Source: Rhipicephalus microplus (taxonomy: Eukaryota > Arthropoda > Arachnida > Ixodida > Ixodidae). Taken from it: 64,000 nt of DNA. The position numbers and the translations under genes were made by a program. How positions within the stretch are numbered: position 1 is the first letter of the stretch; each line of letters starts with the position of its first letter. Below are positions 10,561-20,929 of the stretch, piece after piece. Location: NCBI RefSeq assembly GCF_043290135.1, contig NC_134710.1, forward strand, positions 281,851,776 through 281,915,775, read 5' to 3'. The notes beneath the pieces are model-generated. The model was not told the DNA's origin and did no database searches. It saw nothing but the letters and a program-made list of their open reading frames with translations.

Positions 10561-11861
10561 ATTTATCATCAAAGTGGCTCCACAATAGAGGTGACAAATT
10601 AATTAAGGCACTGCTGCTTAAACAAAGAGGTTGAAGTGATGCCGTTACTTGTGCCACTTTGTCGGGCAGCATGACCATTTCATTGGTCCTTTCCCTATGT
10701 ATTTACATGCCAAATGATACGTTTATGCGGGTCCTATAGAAGTTAACGCGATACACTTGTATTTCGGGCTTCATATTGCCCTACGTTTTAACCCAAGTGT
10801 GTAAGCTTTGTAGATGATAATATTTTAATTGTTACTAATATTGAAAAAACGTTGCCGAATTACGGGAAACGCAGTTTAGGTCGGGAATAGGATTTGGGAA
10901 TAAACGCACAGAAACAAGTCGTTTTAAAACGACAATGCAATAGCATTTTACTGTGTGATCGACAGCCCATATTTGAAAACTGGAGCTAGTTTGTACATTC
11001 ATTGGGAATGAATGGGCTTTATTGAATGACTGGTCTTATCTCGTGCGATGCAATATGAGTGGGCTGAATCAGTTATTGTAATGTTGATTTACAATATTAT
11101 GGCAATTTCAGAATCTTCCACTTTAACTTACAATGTTAGTAGCTAAGGATCTCTTCGTATAATACAACTGAATTTAAGAAGTTTTACCAAATGATACAGG
11201 AGTATCATTAGATGTTCTCTACATTACACCAAACATACAGAATGCATAAAGATTTCACCGGCAGAAGTGCCACCACCTTCTTGATGCAGGTAAGTGTGAA
11301 TAGGCGGAAATGCTTTGGGAATTTTTAATACCGCCCAAACATATCAAACACTCCAACTTGAATATCTTGTATAGCATTTTTGCTGGTTTTATCTGTGATT
11401 GTGGGCTTCTGTTCGCGCGGAATAAGCGGGAGCGGATTTCCAACGAGCTACCGATTGATAAGGTCTGTACCACTCAACGGATTTGACTCACGCCCACTTC
11501 CAAAACAAGGCAGACAGTGTTTCTATTTCAAGCTTCCGGAATCGCCTGCTCGTTTCCTTGTGGGTTATTTAATACAACTGCCGGTAGGTTCGTTGGTGAT
11601 TGAATTCTTATGATGCATGGTCACTGCGTCAGAGCATCTTCAGTCATAGCACCATTCTAATGTGCACTGAATGCACCGAGTCCGCAATGTTGTCGCAAAT
11701 AATGTGGCACTGTGAAGAACGACACGTGAATGGAATTCTCGCAGAGCCGTTCAAAGTGACGTACCTCATTGCCCAATATTAAGTACTCAATGCAAGATAT
11801 GAGCAGCTACGGTAGAGTGGTGCGGCAGGCGTGGCTGAGAAGGCCTTAGGGTTACTTTGCA
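10561..11861. other. AT-rich interval with one micro-exon candidate
   Basis: Otherwise blank. See 11242-11289 for the only splice-like signal. Confidence 0.5.
11242..11289 (+). CDS. Weak micro-exon candidate
   Basis: Sixteen open codons (ATG at 11242, peptide MHKDFTGRSATTFLMQ) end exactly at a consensus donor CAG|GTAAGTGTG (11289/11290). An AG at 11239-11240 could act as acceptor but its pyrimidine tract is poor. No domain can be read from so short a peptide. Chance is a fair explanation. Confidence 0.15.
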
Positions 11862-11956
11862 ACACTGGCAAGAATAAACTGATTTTGAAATACCGGCAGT
11901 CGAAATAGACACTGGCAAAAATAAAACTGATTTTGAAATACCGGCAGTCGAAATAG
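11862..11956 (+). repeat. Tandem duplication, 47-48 bp x 2
   Basis: ACACTGGCAA...AGTCGAAATAG at 11862-11908 is repeated at 11909-11956 with two small differences. Confidence 0.95.
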
Positions 11957-12488
11957 TTTCTGTGTCACTGAATAGATGCAATAATAATGAAAACAAACAG
12001 GCAATTATGTCAAGGAAAGTATAGGGGATGATATTAGAGGCAATTTAAGCATTTTTGCATTAAAAATACTTGCAATTCTATCACCTATGCTTTTCTTGGC
12101 ATCCTTGTCTGCTAGTTCTCATCATATTGTGTCTGACAAAGAAAATGAGTGCTTAAATTTACACTTTTTTATGTAACTGACAGTTATCTATGTCGGTGCC
12201 ACCGTGCATGTGTTGGTGTCGGTTTGAACACGGGTAACGTGTTGCAACTGATATCGGGTGCGTCTGTTCTAGTGCTGTAGTCCTTTTTCCACTTGTGGTC
12301 TCCTTCAGTGTATTTACAAATCTTGAGTGACATATTTCTCAAGCGGTTCTAGTGCCTGTAGTCGTTCATAAAAGCCTGAGCTTGGCCATACCCTCCTTCG
12401 GTAGCGGTCAATCAAAGATAGTCTCAAAGCGTTTGTCGTTTACATCCTGTACATTTTTTTCCAGAATTGATCTTTTTTAACATTGCAA
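11957..12488. other. Unannotated interval
   Basis: No feature seen. Confidence 0.5.
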
Positions 12489-12649
12489 GTACGTACGTAC
12501 GTATGTATGTATGTATGTATGTATGTATGTATGTATGTATGTATGTATGTATGTATGTATGTATGTATGTATGTATGTAGGTAGGTAGGTAGGTAGGTAG
12601 GTAGGTAGGTAGGTGGGTAGGTAGGTAGGTAGGTAGGTAGGTAGGTAGG
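12489..12649 (+). repeat. Compound microsatellite (GTAC)n(GTAT)n(GTAG)n
   Basis: About three GTAC, over twenty GTAT and about seventeen GTAG units in one continuous tetranucleotide register. The LPTY/IHTY repeat frames on the minus strand are translations of it, not proteins. Confidence 0.97.
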
Positions 12650-14410
12650 AAGAAAGCGCATCCAGTAATGAAAGCCATATCATCGTTAATCAAGCCCGTA
12701 ATCAAGCTTTTCTCAAAATTGTTTTTGGGTGGAATTTTGTCGGTGCACCCACCTATACGCCTTTAAATTTATTTATACGACAAAACCACTAACGCTGTCC
12801 TATACTTAAACCCTGCTTTACGGAAATAATCATATTTCGTTTTGTTTGGTTTCTGCACAGCAAATATCGCACAAAACAGTGCTTTTGTTTGTAGGCTTCC
12901 TATGGCTGTTTTCTGCCTTTTGCACAGTTTTAAATAATCCACTATGTCTTGCCAACTCGGCTAAGCATCCATTCCAACAGCGAAACACGCAAAGTTGTGG
13001 ACTTACACAGATTTTCTTGTGGTTAAAAAGGAAAAACATTTTTTCGTTAAAAGAAGTGAACACTTGTGATTTGATCGAAAACAAAGAAGCACGGTGGTGA
13101 ATGTCATTCTTAATGGAATTCAGCTTTCCCAATATTTTCAGTGCTTGGAATACAAGTATGAAATTTGAGAAAGCATTCATGGAACTCCAAAGGTAAAGCA
13201 TGATACCGGTGTAAATTTACGTGTTCAGTTTTCAGTTCGAAATGAAACTTCACCTTAAAACGAAAAAAAACGAAGAAAAAGGCTGGGCATAATACAATTT
13301 CTCAAATTGAGGGCTTGATAATTTTTTAGAGACTATAAAACAAGCCATTGAAGTGAAAATGAAGAACTACCTCGAATGAATGGCCCATGCTCTTAACTTT
13401 TTGTGAAAACAGAAAGGTAGATTACAAAAAGATCCCACAAAAAAGCCCCCAGCAGTCATCTGTCCCATTTTCCTTACACGAAAACAGCAAATGATAACAT
13501 CTAACTACGAGCGAACGTCCTTGCGAACGGCGGTCCCCAGCTCACCCCACCCTCCATGAGCACGCATAAGCACAAACGCCTACAGGTTAACTGAAGGCAA
13601 GTCTACTGCTTCATGGAAACGTTTCAAGGTCATGTTCAAAGCAAGCGTTTCGAGTTGTTGTGGTGTAAAAGCGCCATCTTGCGAAACTTTACAAAACGAG
13701 AGACCCTCAGACTTCTACGAGAAAACAAGAGAGGGCGCCATCGCATCAAAGCTGCCTCATTTTCTGCAAACTTGAAGTTGTCGTATGACAGCGCAGTCCG
13801 CATGTTGGAAGTTTGAAGAACTCTAACTTGGCGAATAAAATGCCGAATAAAAATGGACAAGGCGACAGATTTTTTCTTTGGTCGCAAAGTCAGGCGCGAG
13901 GGTTTTCAAATCTCGATGGCATTTCCCATTTTATTTGTCATCGTTAGAGAGGCAGTGTATCTATCCGCTAATAATGCTTACATTGCTGCACAGTGTATCG
14001 CCTGCTCAGCCGTTCTGGCTGTCATCAAAGAGAGCTTGTAATCTGTTGACAAGGGTAGTGAAACTACTTGCTCCGCGCTAAACAAAGCTCGGCGCGAGGT
14101 AATTATTCGTGAAGAGACTGCAGTGAGCAAAACCTGTTTATTGCATGAACGCAATAGAGGGCAGAAAAGCAAACGAGAATTTCGACCAATGACGTCAGGA
14201 CGAAACAGAAGAAACAGTGGATCACAATTGATGTGAGTGAAAGCACAATCGAGTGAGGGTGAAGGGTAGTTCGTACACTCGGATATTCGTGCAGACGCCT
14301 ACTGCGGCCGAGTGCAGGCAGAGTTGATAACCTATCTCTATTGCTTCTAAAAGGGTACTCCAGACGCGCAAAGACGTGTTTTTTTTCTCTCTGAGCTCGG
14401 AGGAAGCAAG
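12650..14410. other. Unannotated interval
   Basis: Short overlapping frames on both strands with no domain and no supporting splice sites. Nothing recognisable. Confidence 0.5.
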
Positions 14411-14548
14411 ATTTAAAGACGATAGTCTTTCTTGGGGCACTTTGATGCAAAACGTTTTGTCTGTCTGTCTTTCTGTCTCTACATTTGTCTGTCCGCACTA
14501 ACGATACCCCGAACGGCTGACTTCCCGCCCCACCCTGAAACACAAGAA
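14411..14548 (+). repeat. Dispersed GACGATAGTC repeat, 5' fragment (copy A)
   Basis: Begins TTTAAAGACGATAGTCTTTC, then CTTGGGGCACTTTGATGCAA and a (TCTG)-rich run. The same start is seen at 28370 (plus), 25267 (minus) and 40537 (plus). Only the first ~140 bases are present here. Confidence 0.75.
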
Positions 14549-14600
14549 AAGTTAAAAAACTTCTAGTAAATGTCCAAAAAAGATGGTCCAAAGGTTTACA

Positions 14601-15211
14601 ATACCCCTGTCACACGTGGCAACTAAAATACACTTTGAGCGAGTGTACTTATGCTCACCAAGTGTCATTTTGGTGGTTCCCTGCTACATGAGAAAGCTAA
14701 GCGTACTTTGGAACTGATGGCAGTGGCAATAGACGGATTAGTAGCACAACGTATATTTGTTATTCTTGCGGCTGTGTCTCATTGTCAGGACTACGTTGTC
14801 TTCGTAGATGTAGCATCTGTGACGCACGTCATCTTAAATGACTAGAGAACAACTCACCTACACATGTGCAAGTGTGCCTGGAAGTAAACAACGCGACGGA
14901 CGCAGTCATTGCACAGCATGTGCTGCCGCATCCCCTTAGCTGATGTGGCTGCGAATTGCCCAACGGTGAGAGTAGTGAGGTTTTTTGCTGTATTTTATAA
15001 CTAGTTTTAATACACAGCAGCATTCTTCACAAGAAAATCAATGGTTTAATTATAGTAGGAGCACCGCTTTAGGCTACAGCGTATTTCTGCACAAGCCAGT
15101 GGTACCGAGGCTACCAACTACGCAGCGAAGTGAGGTTGGGAAACACTTGCTGGCTAATGTACTTTGCAGCGAATGACACTAAACTTAAGTTGCCATGTGT
15201 GACAGTGGTAT
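14601..15211. mobile_element. DNA element with ~24 bp TIRs, 611 bp
   Basis: Left end ATACCCCTGTCACACGTGGC at 14601 and right end, reversed, ATACCACTGTCACACATGGC ending at 15211; the inverted match continues through AACT with only two mismatches. The interior carries no recognisable transposase; the 64-codon frame at 14651 has no domain. It fits a non-autonomous cut-and-paste element of undetermined superfamily. Confidence 0.75.
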
Positions 15212-16746
15212 AAGAAGTCTTGTTGAGATGTTATTCAATCCTAAGCAGCTTGAAAGCCTCCTTTAGCTGTGCTAACGCTCCGTTATCATACGGTTGAACA
15301 ACTGCAAGCAAGAATTCTAAAAAAAGTCTTCCTACCTTTTGAAGAACTTTTTAAAAAGTGTACTATAATTATATTATTAGAAGCCGGCCTTGTAAAGTTC
15401 TTGCCGAAATTCTAAAAAGACTTTTGCTAGAAATTTTTAACACCTCTTTAGACATTTATTTTTTATGCAAACCAGCTAGTTGACTGTTTCCTGTAGTTAG
15501 TTTGTTGCATCATGTCAGCGTTTTGCAATTGGTGCGTTTAGCTGTTCACTGTTGATAGTGGCAAGTAGAGACAGCAGCATATAATGGCATTGAATTGATT
15601 GCTGGCTCTTTTCTAACCAGCCAAATTGCTGCCCCATTTCTTAAAAGAGTGAAGTAGTGACGCCTGTCTATCGTTACGATAATCTGATTTGCTTGGAGAC
15701 AAGACAGGCTTTTAAACGTCAACTCATTTTCGTTTCTGGTGTTGCTTGGAATGCATCATACTGCCCATGCAAAAGTAAATGCAAAATTTCAACAAATCTT
15801 GTTGCATACTTGTAAACTTTATTGTACATAACAATGACTACACACTTTGTCCCAAAACATGAATGATTTATAGTAACTATGATTATACAAAGCAAGTGAG
15901 GTGCTCGCTATATACTTGGTCCAGGAACTTGCACACATACAAAAGGCACAAACTGTTTTCTTCGAGCAGATTGCTATCAATGCAACACCAATTAGCAGGA
16001 TAGCTTAGCAAACACATTATTGACCCAGTAACAAATATATGAAGGAAAAAATTGTTACAGCCAAAAAGCAGCAGTCGAAAGATTAGTTTTGTTCTCATCC
16101 AGTGCGCTTGAATTTAGGTTTGTTAGAACCATGAGTAGTCAAAATTATTAAGTTTTACCATAAACCTGTGTTTAACAATCCAATTGTGGTTTTTACAACA
16201 TCCCGAATTCCAATTCCATCCCAAAATACTCACACAAAAGACAAAGTCACTGTCGCTCACCACACAGCATGCAGGGCATCTTCTTCATTCAGGGCGAAGA
16301 GGGGGGGGGGGACACTTCGGAATGGTCATTGTTCGCTCTGTACGCAATGACTATAAAAATATTTTTTTTGGGGGGGGGGGGTGCAGACATCGGCATTGTC
16401 TGCCACTGGTACCCATACCCATAAATATTACTAAACATACACCTGAATTACTCTCTTTGCGTTGTGACACGCTACTAACTGGAGCAACAGACATTTTTAT
16501 TGTCCTTTGCGCATACAAACACCAGTAGTCGCTAGTGACTCCTCGACGACACCTATAACTATATCTAATACATATTAGTGGGTAAAGAATAAGGACATTC
16601 TATAAAAGCTATAAAAGCGATCTTTCAGAGCCTTTTTTAAACGCTCATTGGGTAACTACTGCAAGCCCGGTTGCTTGACACCCACTACGACATTAATAAT
16701 AAATTTTGAGGGTAACAGGCTGGCATTCGCTATTCTATCTCTCGTC
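15212..16746. other. Unannotated interval
   Basis: AT-rich, with G-homopolymers at about 16301-16311 and 16370-16381 that break short frames. No recognisable gene. Confidence 0.5.
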
Positions 16747-16748
16747 AT

Positions 16749-16787
<39 letters not shown>

Positions 16788-18360
16788 TTACATACTGCTG
16801 ACCTGTTTACCAGGTCTTACGCAGGAATGGGCATACATAAATGTTTACTACAAAAAACATAATTGACATCACACAGCGTACTGACTGTGGGTAAAATTCA
16901 ACACTTTTGTATTATTCTACAAAAAACTAAAGAAAAACATTTCAACAATGGCATAGCTTTGCTGACTGAAATGTAGTAAAAAAATGGAAGCATTGCGTAA
17001 CTCTGGGCTATTTGACTGTACAAAAAAACTGTTAGTGATTACTGAGAGCATGTAGAAATAAATCAACTGTTTGACACTGTACAGCATCGGGTGATAGGCA
17101 ATTCCACTATTGCTTAGTTCTTAGAAAAAATGAATGCCTGAATGTGTCTGTGCGGTTTACGTAATCTAAAACTTTCTTTGAATGATGTGAGCGCACAGCA
17201 TATTCTCTTATTTGTAGAATGTGCACTGTTTTGTTGATACCAATTTTGTTGTGGAAAATGAGGTAAAATGCTTCAGCCTCTCCATTTTTCTTCTCTCCTG
17301 TAGTTTTTCGAGATACGCTTTAATTAGCAGAAATGAAGGGGAAGTACGCCAACTATACAAATTAAAAACAAATCGGGCAGATTGTCTTTGGATCATTTCT
17401 AATTTTTTAATATTGGACTCAGTAAAGGGATCCCACACTACAGCTCCATATTCTAATACTGGTCTAATGAACGTTTTGTACGCGAGAAGTTTGATGTGTG
17501 GTGTGGCATTCACAAGCCTCCTTCGCAAATAGCCAAGCTTTTTCATTGCCTTTCTTTCAATATATTCTACGTGTTCAATCCATTTTAAGTCTGATGTGAG
17601 TATGAGTCCTAAATATTTGTGTTTACTGACTTCGGATAACGCAAGACCATTGACGTGATAGGTGAACAGAAGCGGCTGTTTCTTACGCGTAACTCGCATT
17701 GCTACTGTTTTTTTTATAATTGATTGTCATCTGCCAATTTTCACACCACGTTTGTAGCGTTGCTAGTGCAGTATTTAAAGATTCTTGATCACTGTAACTA
17801 TAAATTTCCTGATATAGTATTCAATCGTCTGCGAAGAGCTTTATTTTTACGGGCAAGTTTAGCACAATATCATTAATAAATAACAGAAAAAACAACGGCC
17901 CCAAAATTGACCCTTGAGGCACACCCCATTTCACGGGGGCGGAACTCGAGGTGACACCATCAATGGCAACACATTGGCTCTTCAATGAAAAATTAGCAGT
18001 TATCCATGCAAGTAATTTCTCATTTTTCAGAATTGGTTTGAGCTTAATTAGTAATTTCTGCTGACTCACACCATTGAAAGCTTTCTTAAAATTCAATAAT
18101 ATAACATCTACTTGACCATTCATATCGATCGCTGCTGCTAGGTCTTGAAACGTTTCAATAAGCTGGGTTACCGTCGAATACTTTTTGCGAAAGCCGTGCT
18201 GAGGGGCGTGATTAGGTTATTTCTTTCGACAAACATAGAGAAATGTTTGAATATTATATGCTCTAGAATTTGGACACTAGTGCATAGCAAGGAGATAGGC
18301 CTAAACGCGGAAACGAGGATTCTTCTCAGAAGCGTGGTATCTGCTAAACACTTGCAAGGA
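16747..18360 (-). mobile_element. LINE (CR1/Jockey-like), 5'-truncated
   Basis: Minus-strand non-LTR retrotransposon. The (AAAT)n tail at 16747-16790 is its 3' end, preceded by a 3' UTR and the reverse-transcriptase frame at about 17208-18340. The 5' end is lost near 18360; no endonuclease domain is present. The 3' end sequence near 16800 (AGCAGGAATGGGC) recurs at 23318, marking a second copy. Confidence 0.88.
17208..18340 (-). pseudogene. LINE reverse transcriptase, broken
   Basis: Decayed C-terminal two-thirds of a CR1/Jockey-type reverse transcriptase. Reading down the minus strand, recognisable blocks are RPISLLCTS and LEHIIFKHF (~18320-18230), QHGFRKKYSTVTQ (~18200-18160), DVILLNFKKAF (~18110), GVPQGSILGPLFF (~17905), catalytic FADD (~17830), then the thumb-like YLGLILTSDLKW and FIRPVLEYGAVVWDP blocks (17600-17450). 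Breaks are visible: a frame change just upstream of QHGF near 18205, a TGA directly after FADD where the family usually has cysteine, and an extra A in an A8 run at 17708-17715. The catalytic aspartates survive. Dead copy; LINE clade assignment is by motif only. Confidence 0.85.
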
Positions 18361-18608
18361 ATTTAGTGCCAATTCTTCATGCAGCAGCTGACGGCAATGA
18401 GGAATTATGGCTGAAATGATTATGCGCTACAGTTATGGCGTGAACAATAACAAGCTTTTATAATGGGTGGGAGCATTGGACGATCCTGTCCTTACGCTAT
18501 TCACATTGTGTAATGACAGGTTGTTCTTTCTCTTTATAAGTTGTAATAACATGATTTCTTTCCTGGCATCAAGCCTGCCGAAGGCAAGTCTGCGAAGTTG
18601 TTCCAAGC

Positions 18609-18818
18609 ACTGTTGTGGATCTATGGTAGAATACGGGGCTGGCACCCAGCGGGCCTGGGTTCAAGCACCACTGTGTAATTGGTACTAGGTTTTTTTTCTA
18701 GTTTCATGCGATGTGGTTACGGACACCGGTGGCGGCGGCAGCAGCAGTGCCGAACAACTGCACGGGACTCGAGTTGTGATCCCATAACAGCATTCGCTGA
18801 TAAAGCAACAACAACGAC
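18609..18818 (+). repeat. tRNA-derived SINE, second family
   Basis: tRNA-like head (GGTAGAATACGGGGCTGGCA, then a B-box relative GGGTTCAAGCACC), a T-run, and a body with CGATGTGGTTACGGACACCG, a GGCGGC-rich stretch and GATCCCATAACAGC, ending in CAACAACAACG. A second copy lies on the minus strand at 37372-37592, which defines the family inside this window. Unrelated to Ruka. Confidence 0.8.
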
Positions 18819-19047
18819 ATAATCCCCAGTTTCAGGTCGGTTACAGAATTAGCAGTGGGAACACTATGGCATGATAAAGCCACAAACCATTTAAAAGCTT
18901 TTTACCCCAAGCGTTCTTTTGTGTAACTTGCAAATTCAAGGCTTTGCCGTAGGAGATCCAAGGAATTTATTATAAAAAAAGCTCTTCTTTAGCATTCGCC
19001 GTGAGTCGCCGTAAGGTCGTAGCGCTCAGCACCGCTCGCTATAGTGT

Positions 19048-19136
19048 GGTCAGAGCAATATCTGGAGCCCACCAACACGGCGCTTTTCATAATCAGAAGG
19101 CGATTTAGGGACGGTAAACCCCACACATCAATCATT
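19048..19136 (+). repeat. Ruka SINE, 3' fragment
   Basis: Retains CTGGAGCCC, CGGCGCTTTTCATAATCA and the GACGGTAAACCCCACACATC tail. Head and middle are absent. Confidence 0.8.
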
Positions 19137-19914
19137 CGTGGTCAGACTGAGGAGAGTGCCGCTTACAGAAGAGCCAAGCTGGTAATGTGGCTTTTCTGCG
19201 CAGCGACTATGAGGCTAAGTAGGAAAGATAAAGGAGTTGCATCTCGTCGAGAGTGGTGAGAGGCTTGCTCGGAAGAGGAAAATGTGATGCCATCTCCGAT
19301 GGTTGTTTCGGTGCGCCCTAGAGCATTCTCGCAAGCGGCAATGCTTTCGGCTGATTGAAAGTGAGCGCGTGCCTCGCGTTCAGCTGGTTTTTTTCGATCG
19401 CTCTCCTCTCTCGTCAAGCACTCTGAACTGCTTCGAGCCATTTCTAAAGAACAATGCGAGCGCTTCCTGTCAAGTGATCACAAGCAACGTGATCATGGTG
19501 GCGTCATATCAAGTCATCTGGTATCATCTAGTATCATCTGGTATCTGCACATCATTTGGTATCTGCGCAGTTTTGTCAGCGTGTAAACAGAGCCTGTTTA
19601 AGCGATGAGCTGATGTCATCTCCTGTGACAACCCACCCGGAGACCAGCGGTGAAAGAAACGACGGCGATGACGATGTAAGCTGTGCCTTGCACCAGGAAT
19701 TCGCCCAGCTAAGCGAATGCCTTGTTGGCAGCTCGTTTCATCCGTGCATCGGCCACTTTGTTTGAAAACGAGGGAAGCTTCGAATTCGCTTTGACTCTGC
19801 TTCTACTAGAAAACGAATATCCGCTGTACACTCTGAGGCAAAGAGGTGTTAAAAGGGTGTGTGGTTTGTCTTTTTGGGGTTTAACGGGGCTGCCACAACT
19901 ATTAATCCCTTCAA
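19137..19914. other. Unannotated interval
   Basis: Contains a short imperfect TCATCTGGTATCATCTAG-type repetition near 19515-19545. No gene signal. Confidence 0.5.
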
Positions 19915-20145
19915 GGACTAACGGCACCGGGTCTAAGAGTTAGTCCCCGCAGACGAGCTCAAGGAACTATTAGCCCTCACATTTACACCTTAGTGAGTAA
20001 CCGTTTATTCCACAATTCACCCCAAAGGACTAACATTTAGTCCTCACATTTGAATCTCATAGAGCAACTGTTAATCCCCACATTTACACCTTACCGGCCA
20101 ACTGTTAGGCCTTACAGTTGCACCTTGCCGGACGAATAGTTGATC
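19915..20145 (+). repeat. Degenerate ~38 bp tandem repeat
   Basis: About six units built around GGACTAACATTTAGTCC, CTCACATTTACACC and TTACCGGCCAACTGTTA. Units vary by substitutions and small gaps. Each contains a weak internal inversion (GGACTAA...TTAGTCC). Confidence 0.75.
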
Positions 20146-20419
20146 CACTCTAATACTCACATCGGTTTAACTTTCTGTCCCCTGTTCAAACATTCTTTTT
20201 TTGTTTATTTTCCACCAGGCCTAATACTTTTTTCGCCTGTTTTTCTGCGCAGTGAGCAACAAATTCCGCAGAAAAAAACACGCGAAAAAGTAGTTAGCAA
20301 CCTATGTGTAACTGCTTTCGCAGTCACGGCAACAACGAAAGACAAAAGCGAGTTTTTCCACATACACAAGGAGTTTCTACATTCTTTTAAGTGAATTCAT
20401 GGTGAAGTGTACAAGTCCA

Positions 20420-20895
20420 GTCTCGTTGTAAAATCTTGTGCACTCCTTGGGGAGCTCCTCCAACGGAAGTGATAGATGACAGGCATTGCAGACGCTAGCG
20501 CACGTAGCTTCTGCTCGTTGTGTTCCCACGGCTGCATGTACAATAATATAGTAAAAATAGTTAGACACACGTGACAGAAGATGAAGATGCACGCATATGA
20601 CAAGTACGTGCACGTTAATATGAAAACAAGCGTTAAAATTTGACACACAAATAACTTTCCCTTCACATCTCGCACAGTCTTTCTCAAGCTGCTCTGACGA
20701 AAGAGATGGATGACGGACATAGCAGACGCCAGCGCACATAGGCTTCAGCACGGTGTGTGCTCACCGCTGCACAATAATTATGTAAAATAGTGAGTCACGC
20801 GTGACAGAGGATGAATGCAAATGCATATGAAAAATACGTGCAAGGTGAAATGAAAACATGCATGAGATATGACATGCTAATAATTTCACTGTGAT
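20420..20895. repeat. Tandem duplication, ~240 bp x 2
   Basis: 20420-20660 is repeated at 20665-20895. Shared landmarks are GCAGACGCTAGCGCACGTAG/GCAGACGCCAGCGCACATAG, GACACACGTGACAGAAGATG/GTCACGCGTGACAGAGGATG, GTACGTGCACGTTAATATGA/ATACGTGCAAGGTGAAATGA. The minus strand of both units gives short cysteine-containing frames, but they are in different contexts and no start or splice structure supports a gene. Confidence 0.8.
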
Positions 20896-20929
20896 GTCAC
20901 ACATCGTCAAAGACTCATTTCGATTCCCG

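Noticed and set aside
12424..12705. LPTY/IHTY repeat proteins in three minus-strand frames
   Set aside because: Direct translation of the GTAT/GTAG microsatellite.
14103..14591. 162-codon minus-strand frame
   Set aside because: Crosses the dispersed-repeat fragment at 14411-14548 and has no domain.
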